64,000 nucleotides of DNA from Planctomycetales bacterium (lineage in GTDB: Bacteria; Planctomycetota; Planctomycetia; Planctomycetales; Planctomycetaceae). The translations under genes were made by a program, and so were the position numbers. Where the stretch lies: the NCBI GenBank assembly GCA_026400835.1, contig JAPLOA010000095.1, positions 112,821-176,820 of the forward strand, in the 5' to 3' direction. Under the pieces are notes generated by a model. That model saw nothing but the letters and a program-made list of their open reading frames with translations. It made no database searches and had not been told where the DNA came from. Below, in pieces: positions 63,860-64,000 of the stretch (the stretch's first letter is position 1; the number at the start of each line of letters is the position of its first letter).

Positions 63860-64000
63860 CAGGGCAATCGCACGTTCAAGTGGCTTGAAAAGCTGACAAA
63901 ATCTTCTTGAGGTTGTTCAAATTCCATCCTGCAAGCAGACGTTTGCCTCGGACGTTGTCTTTGATGGTGGTGTCGGACTTTAGAATTGACAGACTTAGTC
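63860..64000 (-). mobile_element. ISAs1-family insertion sequence, right-hand part outside the window
   Basis: The end of the element is placed at about 63860, where CAGGGCAATCGCACG (reading +) begins, a CAGGG-type terminus common in this family. The transposase C-terminus points towards this end. The other end and any target-site duplication are beyond the window. Confidence 0.6.
63876..64000 (-). CDS. ISAs1-family transposase, C-terminal fragment
   Basis: 41 codons are visible, ending at TGA 63876-63878; the 5' part lies beyond the right edge. The sequence LSILKSDTTIKDNVRGKRLL then AGWNLNNLKKIL matches the typical end of ISAs1-family transposases (L..LK..K......KRL.AGW...YLL.IL). The transposase is in the same frame as the truncated gene to the left, and its TGA is the stop that bounds that gene's frame. 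Confidence 0.75.
   Translation of the reverse strand, partial: LSLSILKSDTTIKDNVRGKRLLAGWNLNNLKKILSAFQAT

Noticed and set aside
1..64000. tRNA, rRNA, CRISPR array, prophage or secondary-metabolite cluster
   Set aside because: I scanned the intergenic regions by eye for T-loop/cloverleaf signatures, regularly spaced repeats and phage or NRPS/PKS genes and found none; a covariance-model search would be needed to exclude small RNAs.

Overview
The window is a chromosomal segment of a bacterium of the phylum Planctomycetota. The evidence is the set of families that are expanded there: DUF1559 pseudopilin-like proteins, a DUF1501 protein paired with a DUF1549/DUF1553 cytochrome, three DUF1573 proteins, a secreted sulfatase, a PQQ-type beta-propeller, DUF5722, and many lipoproteins. 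Base composition is moderate, and gene order is loose, with frequent strand switches and few long operons. I see no rRNA, tRNA, CRISPR array or prophage. Genus cannot be fixed from the sequence alone.

Layout. 1-5 kb: end of a TPR gene, ruvB, an atypical DUF1559 gene, and a secreted alpha/beta-hydrolase-like protein. 5.3-8.3 kb: a large ABC exporter with a C-terminal DUF1854 domain in the same chain. 8.3-10.4 kb: two paralogous small lipoproteins embedded in two families of dispersed repeats. 10.4-18.8 kb (mostly + strand): mnmG, a secreted nuclease/phosphatase-fold protein, a sulfatase, an HTH-receiver regulator followed by a histidine kinase, and a DapA-family aldolase whose C-terminal tail looks like an encapsulation peptide. 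18.8-29.1 kb (- strand): a zinc-ribbon protein, a beta-propeller, CYTH, DUF971 and SMI1/KNR4 proteins, a four-haem cytochrome, a DUF1573 lipoprotein, an O-antigen-ligase-like polymerase and a WecA-type transferase. The last two point to cell-surface polysaccharide synthesis.

29.6-42.5 kb: a TPR protein, an LpoB-like lipoprotein followed by a COG3014-like lipoprotein, an HExxH protein, a DUF1573 protein, the DUF1549/DUF1553-DUF1501 pair, and an alpha-glucan phosphorylase. 42.8-54 kb: an unlisted 33-residue basic protein with its own terminator, alaS, a PilZ protein, an outer-membrane-type lipoprotein, a LOG-family protein, an FG-GAP protein, an SRPBCC protein, a decayed DUF1501 pseudogene, a small eRF1-like protein and a TPR lipoprotein with a Met-rich tail. 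54.6-56.5 kb: rpmI-rplT-pheS, with neither infC before it nor pheT after it. 56.5-60 kb: an ABC-2 export pair and a DUF5722 protein.

60.4-64 kb (- strand): a compact run of envelope genes, consisting of a membrane-anchored protein, a 14-cysteine secreted protein, a DUF1573 protein and a DUF1559 protein. An ISAs1-family element entering from the right edge appears to have cut off the 5' end of the first gene. The most interesting items are this cysteine-rich cassette, the duplicated lipoprotein/repeat region at 8.3-10.4 kb, the ABC-DUF1854 fusion, the possible compartment-targeted aldolase and the 33-residue basic protein.
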